This document shows, one piece after another, positions 56,586 through 64,000 of a DNA stretch of 64,000 nucleotides (the stretch's first letter is position 1; each line of letters opens with the position of its first letter). The translations under genes and the position numbers were made by a program. The stretch comes from Vulcanimicrobiota bacterium. GTDB lineage: Bacteria; Vulcanimicrobiota; Xenobia; Xenobiales; JADMJV01. The notes beneath the pieces are model-generated. The model did not search any database. It was not told where the DNA came from and saw only the letters and a list, made by a program, of their open reading frames with translations. The stretch is from assembly GCA_019637395.1 (NCBI GenBank), contig JAHBVR010000003.1, positions 124,001-188,000 of the forward strand. The letters run 5' to 3'.

Positions 56586-58927
56586 AACCGGGCCAGCCAG
56601 GCCCGCGCCCGCATGTCGGCCACCAGGACTCGGCCGGTGTTGTCGCAAACCAGCATAATCCAGCCGTGGATGCGCACGGTCATTTGATCGGCGCCGGGTA
56701 ACTTCAACGAAAGTTGCTGGGAGGGATGGCTCAGGGGGAAGGCCAGCAGTTGCAGACCCTGAGCATAAGGCATCTCGATCAAACAAAAGCCGTGCCGCTC
56801 GCGAAAGCTCGGAGACGGGCCGTCCAAGCCCAGCGGTTGGCCGCGGAATCTCCACTGCTCCCCCATCTTCAAGAGACTCTCCACCCCGGAGGGTGTGCAC
56901 AGGTGCGGCCCGGAACCGACATCCTCTTCGCGAATCAGCTCCAGGTGGGGCGTGTGCAGTAAATGCAGGCGGCTACCCGCGTCCACCGCCGCTGTGTGGC
57001 CGGACACATTGATCTCACGCGGCGGGTAATCGAGGTTATATTGGTGCAGGGCCCGCCATTCTTGGGAGAGCAGGTCGATGCAGTAGACCTGCCGCCCCCA
57101 CCAGACCAACCAATGATAGCCATCGTGGCTTTCACACCAGCCGTCCAGGCTGGCCCGGCACCAGAACTCCGTCTTGCCGCCCTGGAAGCGGCTCAGGTTG
57201 GCGCCGCTCACGATGATGGGGCGCTCTCCGTCAACCAGCTGGTAGGCGGGCAGGGCGAACCGCTGGGAGACAGCGCCGCCGCGCGAGAGCACCACCATCC
57301 CGGCCTGCCCCAGGGCCAGCAGGATGCGCCCGTCGCCCAGCCAGAGCGCGTCGTAAATCGGAGTAAGACCTTGCCGGGTGATGGTCTCGGACCACAGGCC
57401 GATAGGCGGAGCCATTTCTCTCAGGGAGGAAGGGCGATCGGCCCGCAACCAGGGGTCGCCGCTCAAATTGATGAGAAACTCCAGAATGCGTTGGTCCCCC
57501 AGAGGCACCGGACTGTTGGCCTGGCGCATCACCCGCCGAGCCGTCTCGGCGGCCCAGGCCTTGAGTAGGGGATGCAGGGTTTCGAACCAGGTGCTGGCCA
57601 GGTGATCCAGGATGGCGCGGCGCCGGGGCTGAGTCAGCAAGTCGCGGTCCTCAAAAAGCGCCTGCAACTTTTCGGGTAGCCTGAGCCGCTGGCAATAGCC
57701 GCTGTCCTGCAGGCCAAAAACCAGCGCCTCCAAACTCCCCGGGCCGGGCGAGTCGAGTCCGGCGCGCAGCCAGAACTCATAGTCTTCCAACTGCTCGCGC
57801 ACCGGCCAACCCACGGCTATGGCTCGGGAAAGGCAGCCGGCATCGGCCAGATCGGTGGCCCAGGCGGCGCGAAACCGATTGGCCAGTTCGAGGTCCTGGC
57901 GCGCCAGCATCTGCAGCGCTTCCGCCTGTACCCCGTAGCGTCGCGCCAGCGCCATGGCCACCTCGGGTCGGCCGGCCTGGAACCAGAGGCGCACCTGCAG
58001 GCTGGCCGGTAGCCCTTTCAGAGTGGCCAGGCGCGCGGCCGCCTCCAGGCGTCCATGTTTTTCCAACAGCTCGACGGCCCCGGCCGGATCGGCCAGCAGC
58101 TCGCCCTGGACATAGGCGGCCTCGTCGATGCGGCCGGCTTCGAGCAGGCTTTGCAGAGCGCGCCGATAGACAGCCTGGAGCAGGTCCAGTCCGTGCAGGC
58201 TGGTTCCGATGGCGAAGCCGCTCTCGCTGGGTGAAGTGAAGTCCAATGAGGAGCGGGGCTTTAACTGGCCGAGAAAGGCTTGCAGCGAGCTGGACTGGGA
58301 GTCCCCGATCGGGATAGCGTGGCGTAGGGCTTCTTGCCAGTTCTTCTGCTCAAAAAGCCGGAGCATCTTATTCATGTAGCGCTGATTTTCCGGACTGCCG
58401 AAGACCGAGCGCAGCAAATCGAAGAAGCCCAGCAGCGGGTTCTTGCTGGGTTCAGCCGGCTGGCTGAGTCTTTGCAACAGTTGCTCGCGCTCGGGAGCGG
58501 GCGGCGGGATAGAAGGTAGGATTTTACGCACCGGTTCCGGGGCAGCCTGAACCAGCAGGGGACGGGCGGGGACGATGGCCGGCTGGTGGGCGGGGAAGTG
58601 TCGCAACGACTGCCAATCCCATAGTTCAGCCAGATCCATCAGTTGCTTCTCGCCCTGCCAATCCTGACCGTGCCAGCGCAAGGCCAGTTGGCCGGCGGTG
58701 GGGCGCAAGCGGGGGTGGCTGGACCAGCCATCGCCGCTGGCCAGCACCGCCAGGCCCGGACAGACTTCCACCGCGCCGAATCGAGGTTGGGCATAAACCA
58801 GCAACCAGCCGTGCCAGGCGGAAAAGAGACGAGCCCCGGGTTGCCAGGCGCTGAGCAGGCGCTCGGGCTGCTGCCATCCGGGCGGGAACCAGAGACCCCA
58901 GATGGATTGAAAACCCTGCCAGCTCAC
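56576..58927 (-). CDS. Beta-propeller protein with N-terminal bpX6-like domain (ternary system)
   Basis: 783 residues from GTG 58927, chosen because it overlaps the previous stop as GTGA like its neighbours; GTG 58942 is also in frame. The first ~120 residues (SIWGLWFPPGWQQPERLLSA, then GWLLVYAQPRFGAVEVCPGL) resemble a bpX6-type domain of MoxR-vWA-propeller systems. The middle is helical with repeats (residues ~150-480) and the C-terminal third is propeller-like (DALWLGDGRILLALGQAGMV, YHWLVWWGRQVYCIDLLSQ, LLVADMRARAW). It is cytoplasmic by sequence. Known systems of this class pair propellers with a MoxR ATPase as a predicted conflict or stress-response device. Confidence 0.72.
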   Translation of the reverse strand: MSWQGFQSIWGLWFPPGWQQPERLLSAWQPGARLFSAWHGWLLVYAQPRFGAVEVCPGLAVLASGDGWSSHPRLRPTAGQLALRWHGQDWQGEKQLMDLAELWDWQSLRHFPAHQPAIVPARPLLVQAAPEPVRKILPSIPPPAPEREQLLQRLSQPAEPSKNPLLGFFDLLRSVFGSPENQRYMNKMLRLFEQKNWQEALRHAIPIGDSQSSSLQAFLGQLKPRSSLDFTSPSESGFAIGTSLHGLDLLQAVYRRALQSLLEAGRIDEAAYVQGELLADPAGAVELLEKHGRLEAAARLATLKGLPASLQVRLWFQAGRPEVAMALARRYGVQAEALQMLARQDLELANRFRAAWATDLADAGCLSRAIAVGWPVREQLEDYEFWLRAGLDSPGPGSLEALVFGLQDSGYCQRLRLPEKLQALFEDRDLLTQPRRRAILDHLASTWFETLHPLLKAWAAETARRVMRQANSPVPLGDQRILEFLINLSGDPWLRADRPSSLREMAPPIGLWSETITRQGLTPIYDALWLGDGRILLALGQAGMVVLSRGGAVSQRFALPAYQLVDGERPIIVSGANLSRFQGGKTEFWCRASLDGWCESHDGYHWLVWWGRQVYCIDLLSQEWRALHQYNLDYPPREINVSGHTAAVDAGSRLHLLHTPHLELIREEDVGSGPHLCTPSGVESLLKMGEQWRFRGQPLGLDGPSPSFRERHGFCLIEMPYAQGLQLLAFPLSHPSQQLSLKLPGADQMTVRIHGWIMLVCDNTGRVLVADMRARAWLARFYL

Positions 58928-60546
58928 GGGGAATTGGCCCACAAATGGGTTTGCGAGCGGGTATCATAGCAACGCAACTGGCCGCCTTGAGTGCGGTAGC
59001 CCAGCAATCCGTCGAAGTGCAGGCAAGCCTGGGCAATCGGAAAGCCAACCTCGACGATTTCGCTGAAGTCCGCTCCCAGCAACTGAAAATGCTGGGGATG
59101 CTGCACCACCAGAGCCGCCTGGTTGTAGCGCGAGGCCAGCGCCACGCCGACTACTTTACCCGCTACCGACAACTCGATACGCCGCTCACCATCGATGCTT
59201 CTCTCGCGACACAGGATCAAGTAGCCGTCTCCGCCCATATGCAGGGCCACGATCTGTCCGATCCGCGGCAGGCCCAGACCGTGGCCGGTGCACAGAAAGA
59301 CTTTTTGGGTTGCGTTGGGGAGGTCGTACAGGTGAGCTCCATCGGAAGTCATCAGGGTACGCGACTGCTCTTCCGCCATCGGGGTGCGGCTACTCCAGAC
59401 CGTATCGTTGAGAGTGACCAGTTTGCGCTCCCGGTAATCCGCGCCGAATTCCCAAAGCTCTCCATCCAACCATAGGTAATAGCCCCGTCCTGCCGGCCAG
59501 CAGCAGCCCGGACGCTGAACTGGCTGAGCAGATGTGGTCAGCAACTTTTCCTGGTCCAGGTTGGCCGGGTTCACCCGATAGAAACTCCACTGTCCCTGGT
59601 GCTCCTGACAAACGTGCAGCGAGTTGCGCTCCCAACTGAAGGCCACCACCCGGCCCGGACGTTTGAGCTGATAGCACCGGACCTTCCCGGGCGGCTCACT
59701 GACCGAGGAAGGCAAAGGAATGAGGCTGATGGTGCCTTCCTCGAGCATCACCAACTTGCGGCCGCAGCTCGAAAAGGAGAGGAGGCCGGCGCCCATCGCC
59801 CCGGCCGCAACCGCCGGCTCTCGTTGTTGGGAAAACGGATCGCGCAACAAGCGGGCGGCCCGCTCTCCCGGCGGTAATTGCAATTGCAGGCGACGTGCTC
59901 CGCAGGTGAGTTGCACGCTCTCCGGGCCGGTTTGCTCCAGCGCCACTTTTTGGTAGCCGGGCTGTACCTGGGTCAGCCAGGCGGGCGAGCCGATACACCA
60001 GCAGTTCAGGCCGCCGGGGTCGGGCGGGCGCCGTCCCGGATCCACTGAACGCGAACTTAAGTATAACCTGACCTCGTCGATCCCCAGGGCGTCATAGCCG
60101 CGTTGCGGGCTCTGGATGCAGCCCCAGCAGAACTTGCCGGAGCCGCGCAGCACCAGGTGCTGCAAGTAAAACATCAGAGCTAGCTGCACCAGCCGGCAGG
60201 CCCCGAGCTGGTCCGGCCCCACGTCCAGCCAGCACCATAACAAGTCCTGGCGGGCGTCCGCCTGTTGAGCCGTTTCCCAGAAGGAGAGTTCGCCCTCGCC
60301 GGCCCGGCGCACGAATTCTTCGGGAGCCACTTCGGCCACCCCCCATTCCGAGTGCACCAGCCGGTCCCAACCTCCCCGGCGGGCCAGGCCCGACCAACCG
60401 GCCGGCTCGCCGCGTTGAGGCCGCGCGGCCAGACTGGAAAAGGCCCGCTCTAACTGGAGAAAGAGCCGGCCCAGATCGCGGAGCACGTCCGGGGCAAAAA
60501 AATCCAATTCGTGCCACCAGCGGCGGGAGTGGGAAACCAGGCTCAT
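58924..60546 (-). CDS. vWA-like and beta-propeller protein (ternary system)
   Basis: 540 residues from ATG 60546 (ATGA overlap with the gene before it). The N-terminal ~170 residues look like a von Willebrand A fold with its metal site degraded: DLLWCWLDVGPDQLGACRLV occupies the DxSxS position as DVGPD (108-112). The remainder is a propeller with repeats such as LSFSSCGRKLVMLEEGTI, RPGRVVAFSWERNSLHVCQE, YYLWLDGELWEFGADY and LLGYRTQGGQLRCYDTRS. In MoxR-vWA-propeller systems the vWA and propeller serve as scaffold and effector-recognition parts for the ATPase; that role is transferred from the family, not shown here. Confidence 0.7.
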   Translation of the reverse strand: MSLVSHSRRWWHELDFFAPDVLRDLGRLFLQLERAFSSLAARPQRGEPAGWSGLARRGGWDRLVHSEWGVAEVAPEEFVRRAGEGELSFWETAQQADARQDLLWCWLDVGPDQLGACRLVQLALMFYLQHLVLRGSGKFCWGCIQSPQRGYDALGIDEVRLYLSSRSVDPGRRPPDPGGLNCWCIGSPAWLTQVQPGYQKVALEQTGPESVQLTCGARRLQLQLPPGERAARLLRDPFSQQREPAVAAGAMGAGLLSFSSCGRKLVMLEEGTISLIPLPSSVSEPPGKVRCYQLKRPGRVVAFSWERNSLHVCQEHQGQWSFYRVNPANLDQEKLLTTSAQPVQRPGCCWPAGRGYYLWLDGELWEFGADYRERKLVTLNDTVWSSRTPMAEEQSRTLMTSDGAHLYDLPNATQKVFLCTGHGLGLPRIGQIVALHMGGDGYLILCRERSIDGERRIELSVAGKVVGVALASRYNQAALVVQHPQHFQLLGADFSEIVEVGFPIAQACLHFDGLLGYRTQGGQLRCYDTRSQTHLWANSP

Positions 60547-60869
60547 GGCAGAGTGAGCACCCGCTGGTCCGTCAGCAGCACCCAGGGTCCGGCCGCCTTC
60601 CTGGCCAGACCGGCCACCAACCATTCGTAGGGCAGGTTGGGCTGCCACATAGTGGGCATGTAAATCTGGCCCTCCCGGCCCAAAAAAGTGGCCCCATCAA
60701 CCCAGGGCACTTCGCTTCCGAGCACGACCAATCCATCTTGAAAGTGGGCCGTCTGCAGTTTGAGAGCGCGCCGAGTCAGTTTGGCCTGCAGTTCGGCGGC
60801 CGCCGCACCCTCGGCCCAGCAGCCTTCCACGGCCAGAGGCCGGGCGCGCGCCGACCAGCTTAGGTTCAC
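60543..60869 (-). CDS. bpX5-like small protein (ternary system)
   Basis: 108 residues from GTG 60869, overlapping the MoxR stop (GTGA) and the next start (ATGA). The pattern LSWSARARPLAVEGCWA, then VPWVDGATFLGREGQIYMPT followed by PNLPYEWLVAGLA and WVLLTDQRVL, matches my memory of bpX5 domains: a hydrophobic PLAVEG start, a VDG-xxx-LG core and a YMPT/P-x-LP segment. These small proteins sit between the ATPase and the vWA gene in many such loci. No catalytic motif is present. Confidence 0.6.
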   Translation of the reverse strand: MNLSWSARARPLAVEGCWAEGAAAAELQAKLTRRALKLQTAHFQDGLVVLGSEVPWVDGATFLGREGQIYMPTMWQPNLPYEWLVAGLARKAAGPWVLLTDQRVLTLP

Positions 60870-61933
60870 GGCAAGTTCGCCTTCAACTGAGCCCGCAGCT
60901 GAGCCAGTTCCAGGGGCATCTGGTCGGGGGCGAAGTGAGCGTCAATGTCACGCAGCAGGCCTTCCAGCTTCAGCGGATCGGTAGCTTCGGCCAGCAGAGC
61001 CTGGCCAACCTCGAGCAAACGCCGGGCCCGCACTTTCTGGGCCGCGGAGACCTCTTCAGCCAGGCGGAAAAGGCTGGGATTGTCGCTTTCCGCCAGCACT
61101 TCCTCGAGGCATTGGCGGGCCATCTGCTGTTCGCCGGCGGTGGGCACGGCCAGTACCAGCGGCCACAAATCGGCCGGGCTGGCCCTGTCGCGATCAGCCA
61201 GGGCGGCGGCGGCGGCCACCAGGTTCTGGGAGCGCACCGAGCGGCGGTCGGACAATCCCAGACCCTCTTTGCGCAAGCGGCGCAGCGCGTTGGCCAGCAG
61301 CGGTTGGACCTGGCTCAAGTCCACCTGGCGGGCGCGTTGGGAGATCTCATCCAGATCGGCCAGCTGGCAGGCCTGGATGGCCGGCTGCCGCCGGCCGCCG
61401 GCCAGCAGCACTTCCAGTTGCGAATCGCTGACCGGCTCCACGAAACAACGAACCAGAAAGCGGTCGGCAAAGGCGGCCAGGCTTTCATCTTCGGGCAAGG
61501 CGTTGCTGGCGCCGATACAGACGCGTAGAGGGCAGTGCAGGCGGGTGTTACCGCGCCGGAAGACGCGTTCGTTGAGCAAAGTGAGCAGGGAATTGAGAAT
61601 GGCCGTGGAGCCGGCAAAGACCTCATCGAGAAAGGCGATTTCGGCTTCAGGCAGCATGCCCTGGGTGGCTGTTTCCAGCACACCCTCCTTGAGTTTACGC
61701 AGATCTACAGGGCCGAAAAGCTCCGAAGGTTCACTGAATTTACCGAGCAAGTACTCGAAATAGCGGCCGCCCAGGCCGCGGGCCACGCGCCGGGCGGCTT
61801 CACTCTTGGCCGTGCCGGGAGGTCCGACCACCAGCACATGCTCACCGGCCACGGCCGCCAGCACGATAGCTTCCACCAGGCTGCGGCGTTCCACCAGCCC
61901 CTGACTGCATTGTTCTACCAAATTCAGGATCAT
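60866..61933 (-). CDS. MoxR-type AAA+ ATPase, first gene of the ternary system
   Basis: 355 residues from ATG 61933; the frame is open farther upstream but overlaps the next gene. Walker A GPPGTAKS (residues 37-44), Walker B IAFLDEVF (about 99-106), sensor 1 region IGASNALPEDESLAAFADRF with the arginine-rich FADRFLVR, then the MoxR C-terminal helical bundle. MoxR ATPases act as chaperone-like motors on partner vWA proteins. Here the next three genes, all overlapping by four bases, encode bpX5-, vWA/propeller- and bpX6/propeller-like proteins, so this is the motor of a complete four-gene unit. Confidence 0.88.
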   Translation of the reverse strand: MILNLVEQCSQGLVERRSLVEAIVLAAVAGEHVLVVGPPGTAKSEAARRVARGLGGRYFEYLLGKFSEPSELFGPVDLRKLKEGVLETATQGMLPEAEIAFLDEVFAGSTAILNSLLTLLNERVFRRGNTRLHCPLRVCIGASNALPEDESLAAFADRFLVRCFVEPVSDSQLEVLLAGGRRQPAIQACQLADLDEISQRARQVDLSQVQPLLANALRRLRKEGLGLSDRRSVRSQNLVAAAAALADRDRASPADLWPLVLAVPTAGEQQMARQCLEEVLAESDNPSLFRLAEEVSAAQKVRARRLLEVGQALLAEATDPLKLEGLLRDIDAHFAPDQMPLELAQLRAQLKANLP

Positions 61934-61940
61934 CGGCGTC

Positions 61941-62255
61941 CTACAAGTCGTATTTATTGATCTCCACGCTGGCGTTGGGATAGCTGTAGCTGACCTCGCA
62001 ATACTTCTGAGCGTTGTGCCAGTCGCCGGGTTTGTAGACCTGCACTTTATGCAGACCATAGTCGGTGGGCAACCAGTTCGGAGAGTAGCCGACCGGAATG
62101 GTGCCGACCTGGACGTCATCCAACCAGACCTGCAACTCGCTGTCCGTATAGTTATAAAGCTTCACGAAACCCTGGGCATTGTAGGCGCTGGTCGGGGCGG
62201 CCAGCAGGGCGAAGATGGAACACGCGAGAAGACTGGTGAAAAGTTTACGAACCAC
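61941..62255 (-). CDS. Small exported PEGA-like protein
   Basis: 104 residues from GTG 62255, set by GGAGGTAAG nine bases upstream. MVRKLFTSLLACSIFALLAAPTSA is a signal peptide with a clear cleavage region (TSA-Y). The mature part (FVKLYNYTDSELQVWLDDVQ, GYSPNWLPTDYGLHKVQVYK) has the strand arrangement and VWLDD-x-xVG segment of a PEGA domain, a small beta module found on bacterial surfaces. It ends seven bases before the MoxR gene on the same strand, so it may be part of that operon, though it is exported and the others are cytoplasmic. Confidence 0.7.
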   Translation of the reverse strand: MVRKLFTSLLACSIFALLAAPTSAYNAQGFVKLYNYTDSELQVWLDDVQVGTIPVGYSPNWLPTDYGLHKVQVYKPGDWHNAQKYCEVSYSYPNASVEINKYDL

Positions 62256-62369
62256 GATTGACTTACCTCCGGTTAACTTGCTCACAGGGTAGCGGAGGGC
62301 CCTGAAAAAACTCTGCAAGTCAGATCGTGTAAACATCTCACCAAGTCCGACAAGACTTTGACGGCTTTG

Positions 62370-62395
62370 TCGTCATTTGGTAGGTTAAATGACGA
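62370..62395 (+). promoter_or_regulatory. Perfect inverted repeat spanning start codons of DUF4143 copy 3
   Basis: TCGTCATTT (62370-62378) and AAATGACGA (62387-62395) are perfect 9-base complements around an 8-base spacer. The right arm contains the ATG at 62389 and ends on the first base of the second in-frame ATG (62395). Confidence 0.65.
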
Positions 62396-63549
62396 TGAAC
62401 CCGTCAAAAGGTATCTACCTGGATCGCCATCTTGATCTGGCCGCAATGCTGGCCAGCAAGTCACACTTTCTCTTAGGTCCGAGGCAAACCGGTAAGACCT
62501 CTCTTATCCGGCACAGCCTGCCTGGTGTCAGAGTCTACGACTTGCTGGATGCAACCACGTTTTTAGCTCTCAGCCGAGAGCCCGGCCGACTTGGCCAGGA
62601 ACTCATTTCCGGCGAGCAACAGGTTGTAATCGACGAGATTCAACGTCTACCAGGCCTGCTCAATGAGGTCCATCGCCTCATTGAAGAACGCGGGGTGAAT
62701 TTCTTACTGACCGGATCCAGCGCCCGAAAGCTGCGCCGGGGCGGGGTAAATCTGTTAGGGGGCCGAGCTCGCACCAAACGCCTGCACCCCCTGACTTACA
62801 AAGAACTCGGGAGCCATTTTCAAATCGAGGCGGTCGTATCTCGCGGCACGCTTCCCTCCGTCTACTTTTCCGATGACCCGGGTGCTGACCTGGAGGCCTA
62901 CGCGGGCTCCTATCTTCAAGAAGAGATCATGGCCGAAGGGGCCACCCGCAATGTTCCGGCCTTCAGCCGTTTTTTACGGGTCGCCTCGCAGTGCAACGGC
63001 ACCGTCGTCAATTTCACCCAGGTCGCCAGCGACGCCCAGGTAGCCCGCACTACCGTCTACGAATATTTTGACATTCTCAAAGATACGCTGATACTCCATG
63101 AGCTACCCGCCTGGCGCAAGTCCGCTTCCAGAAAACCGCTGGTTTCTTCCAAATATTACTTCTTCGATGTGGGAGTGGTAGCCACACTGCAAGGCCGGCG
63201 TTTCCGAGCGGGCACCCCTGAGTATGGAGAAGCGATGGAAACCTACCTGATGCATGAACTTGTTGCCCATCGAGATTATGCCGGCGGGGCGCCTTTAGCT
63301 TGCTGGCGTTCTGCCTCCGGCTACGAGGTGGACTTTGTGCTGGGGGATCATACGGCAGTGGAGCTCAAGGCCAAGGATACCATCTCTGCCAAAGATCTCC
63401 GCCCCCTCCGGGCGCTGGCCGAAGAAGGGGTTATGAAACGCCTGCTCTGCGTCAGCCTGGACCGCCAGCCCAGGCTGGTCGACGGCATCGAAGTCGTGCC
63501 TCTCACGCAGTTCCTTCAGCGCCTTTGGGAAGGAGAATTTAACGAATGA
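62389..63549 (+). CDS. AAA_14/DUF4143 ATPase (COG1373-type), copy 3
   Basis: 386 residues from ATG 62389 (Met at 62395 also possible). Walker A GPRQTGKTS, Walker B VVIDEIQRLPG, and LTGSSARKLRRGGVNLLGGRA, closely matching copy 2. A helical part includes TQVASDAQVARTTVYEYFDIL, the same HTH-like position as in copy 2. DUF4143 follows with YEVDFVLGDHTAVELKAKD, a PD-(D/E)xK-like pattern. Its base composition looks lower in G+C than its neighbours by eye, which may indicate recent arrival. It ends two bases before the stop of the convergent peptidase gene. Confidence 0.88.
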   Translation: MTMNPSKGIYLDRHLDLAAMLASKSHFLLGPRQTGKTSLIRHSLPGVRVYDLLDATTFLALSREPGRLGQELISGEQQVVIDEIQRLPGLLNEVHRLIEERGVNFLLTGSSARKLRRGGVNLLGGRARTKRLHPLTYKELGSHFQIEAVVSRGTLPSVYFSDDPGADLEAYAGSYLQEEIMAEGATRNVPAFSRFLRVASQCNGTVVNFTQVASDAQVARTTVYEYFDILKDTLILHELPAWRKSASRKPLVSSKYYFFDVGVVATLQGRRFRAGTPEYGEAMETYLMHELVAHRDYAGGAPLACWRSASGYEVDFVLGDHTAVELKAKDTISAKDLRPLRALAEEGVMKRLLCVSLDRQPRLVDGIEVVPLTQFLQRLWEGEFNE

Positions 63550-63551
63550 CT

Positions 63552-64000
63552 TCAGCGCGGGGGAGCATTTTTGACGTGGGCCTCCAGCCAGCGATCCATC
63601 TCGTAGAAGGTGTGTAGCACCGATTCGCGGGCGGCGTAGGAGTGGGACTCCTTGGGCAGGACGACCAGGCGAACTTTGCCCCCCAGGCCTTTGACCGCCT
63701 GGAAGAGACGCTCGCTTTGCATGGGGAAGGTGCCGGGGTTGTTGTCTTCGCCCCCGTGAATCAGCAGCAGCGGTTCGTTGATCTTATCGGCATAGGTGAA
63801 AGGCGACATGCGCTTGTAAAGGTCGGGCACTTCCCAATAGGTGCGCTCCTCCGACTGGAAGCCGAAGGGCGTCAGAGTGCGGTTATAGGCGCCGCTACGG
63901 GCAATGCCGGCGCGAAAAATCTCGGAGTGGGCCAGCAAGTTGGCGGTGGTGAAGGCGCCGTAGGAGTGCCCGCCGATGGCGCAGCGGTCCTTGTCGCCCA
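63552..64000 (-). CDS. S9 peptidase (glutamyl-endopeptidase-like), C-terminal part
   Basis: The last ~149 residues of a prolyl-oligopeptidase-family serine peptidase; the 5' part lies beyond the window. The nucleophile elbow GGHSYGAF, the acid in LIHGGEDNNPGTFP and the His in PKESHSYAARE give a complete triad. The TYWEVPDLYKRMSPFTYADK segment is much like S9D glutamyl endopeptidases. It would degrade peptides in the cytoplasm or periplasm; the missing N-terminus would tell which. Confidence 0.85.
   Translation of the reverse strand, partial: GDKDRCAIGGHSYGAFTTANLLAHSEIFRAGIARSGAYNRTLTPFGFQSEERTYWEVPDLYKRMSPFTYADKINEPLLLIHGGEDNNPGTFPMQSERLFQAVKGLGGKVRLVVLPKESHSYAARESVLHTFYEMDRWLEAHVKNAPPR

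Noticed and set aside
1-64000. tRNA, rRNA, CRISPR, insertion sequences, prophage
   Set aside because: Looked for cloverleaf-like segments, regular direct-repeat arrays and transposase or integrase motifs and saw none; absence is by eye only.

Overview
The window is GC-rich, gene-dense bacterial chromosome (by eye about 60-65% G+C) with many genes per operon and very frequent 1-4 base start/stop overlaps (ATGA, GTGA, TTGA, TAGTG). No rRNA, tRNA, CRISPR array, transposase or phage gene was found. The gene mix comprises type IV pilin/pseudopilin operons, FliF, FHA-GGDEF proteins, Ser/Thr kinases, the PhoB/histidine kinase/Pit phosphate module, heme biosynthesis hemA-C-D, and a MoxR/beta-propeller locus. 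It suggests an environmental, probably uncultured phylum-level lineage. A relative of Eremiobacterota/Vulcanimicrobiota (Xenobia) is my guess only; nothing here is diagnostic.

Layout: 1-5.1 kb holds a truncated membrane histidine kinase, divergent from a large LuxR/MalT-SARP hybrid regulator, then adenylate kinase. 5.1-10.9 kb holds lipid/ester metabolism (lipoprotein lipase-like, hydrolase, acyl-CoA synthetase), a lethal-factor-like metallopeptidase and a Cys/Met PLP enzyme. 10.9-13.85 kb holds a lipoprotein and a FliF ring protein separated by two tandem, highly structured inverted-repeat elements. 14-18.6 kb is minor-pilin operon 1, whose first gene fuses a pseudopilin to a TolB-like propeller, plus a glycosyltransferase. 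18.6-24.3 kb is a phosphate module: a histidine kinase fused to PhoU, a PhoB-type regulator, an atypical P450 and the Pit transporter. 24.4-28.8 kb is minor-pilin operon 2 on the other strand, with the same four gene types in rotated order. 28.9-32.7 kb holds an FHA-GAF-GAF-GGDEF protein, a membrane protein, a pseudokinase and an active kinase.

32.7-37.9 kb holds a molybdopterin oxidoreductase, several exported proteins of unknown function and a LOG-family nucleosidase. 37.97-42.4 kb is hemA-hemX/ccsA-TPR-hemC-hemD. 43.6-49.1 kb holds an exported hydrolase, FHA-GGDEF, a Pro-rich transmembrane kinase and P5C dehydrogenase. 50.4-56.6 kb holds hypothetical proteins, a 3D-domain protein, two polytopic membrane proteins and a zinc-ribbon trio. 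56.6-61.9 kb is a four-gene locus that reads as a MoxR-vWA-beta-propeller (bpX) ternary system, a predicted conflict/stress system.

The most interesting signals are: (i) three scattered AAA_14/DUF4143 ATPases (42.4, 49.2 and 62.4 kb), each with a different inverted repeat sitting exactly on its translation start; (ii) the tandem structured elements at 11.94-12.30 kb, whose stems covary around a conserved apical core; (iii) the MoxR/propeller locus; (iv) the kinase-PhoU fusion; (v) pseudopilin-propeller fusions; and (vi) similar low-complexity N-terminal leaders on unrelated proteins.
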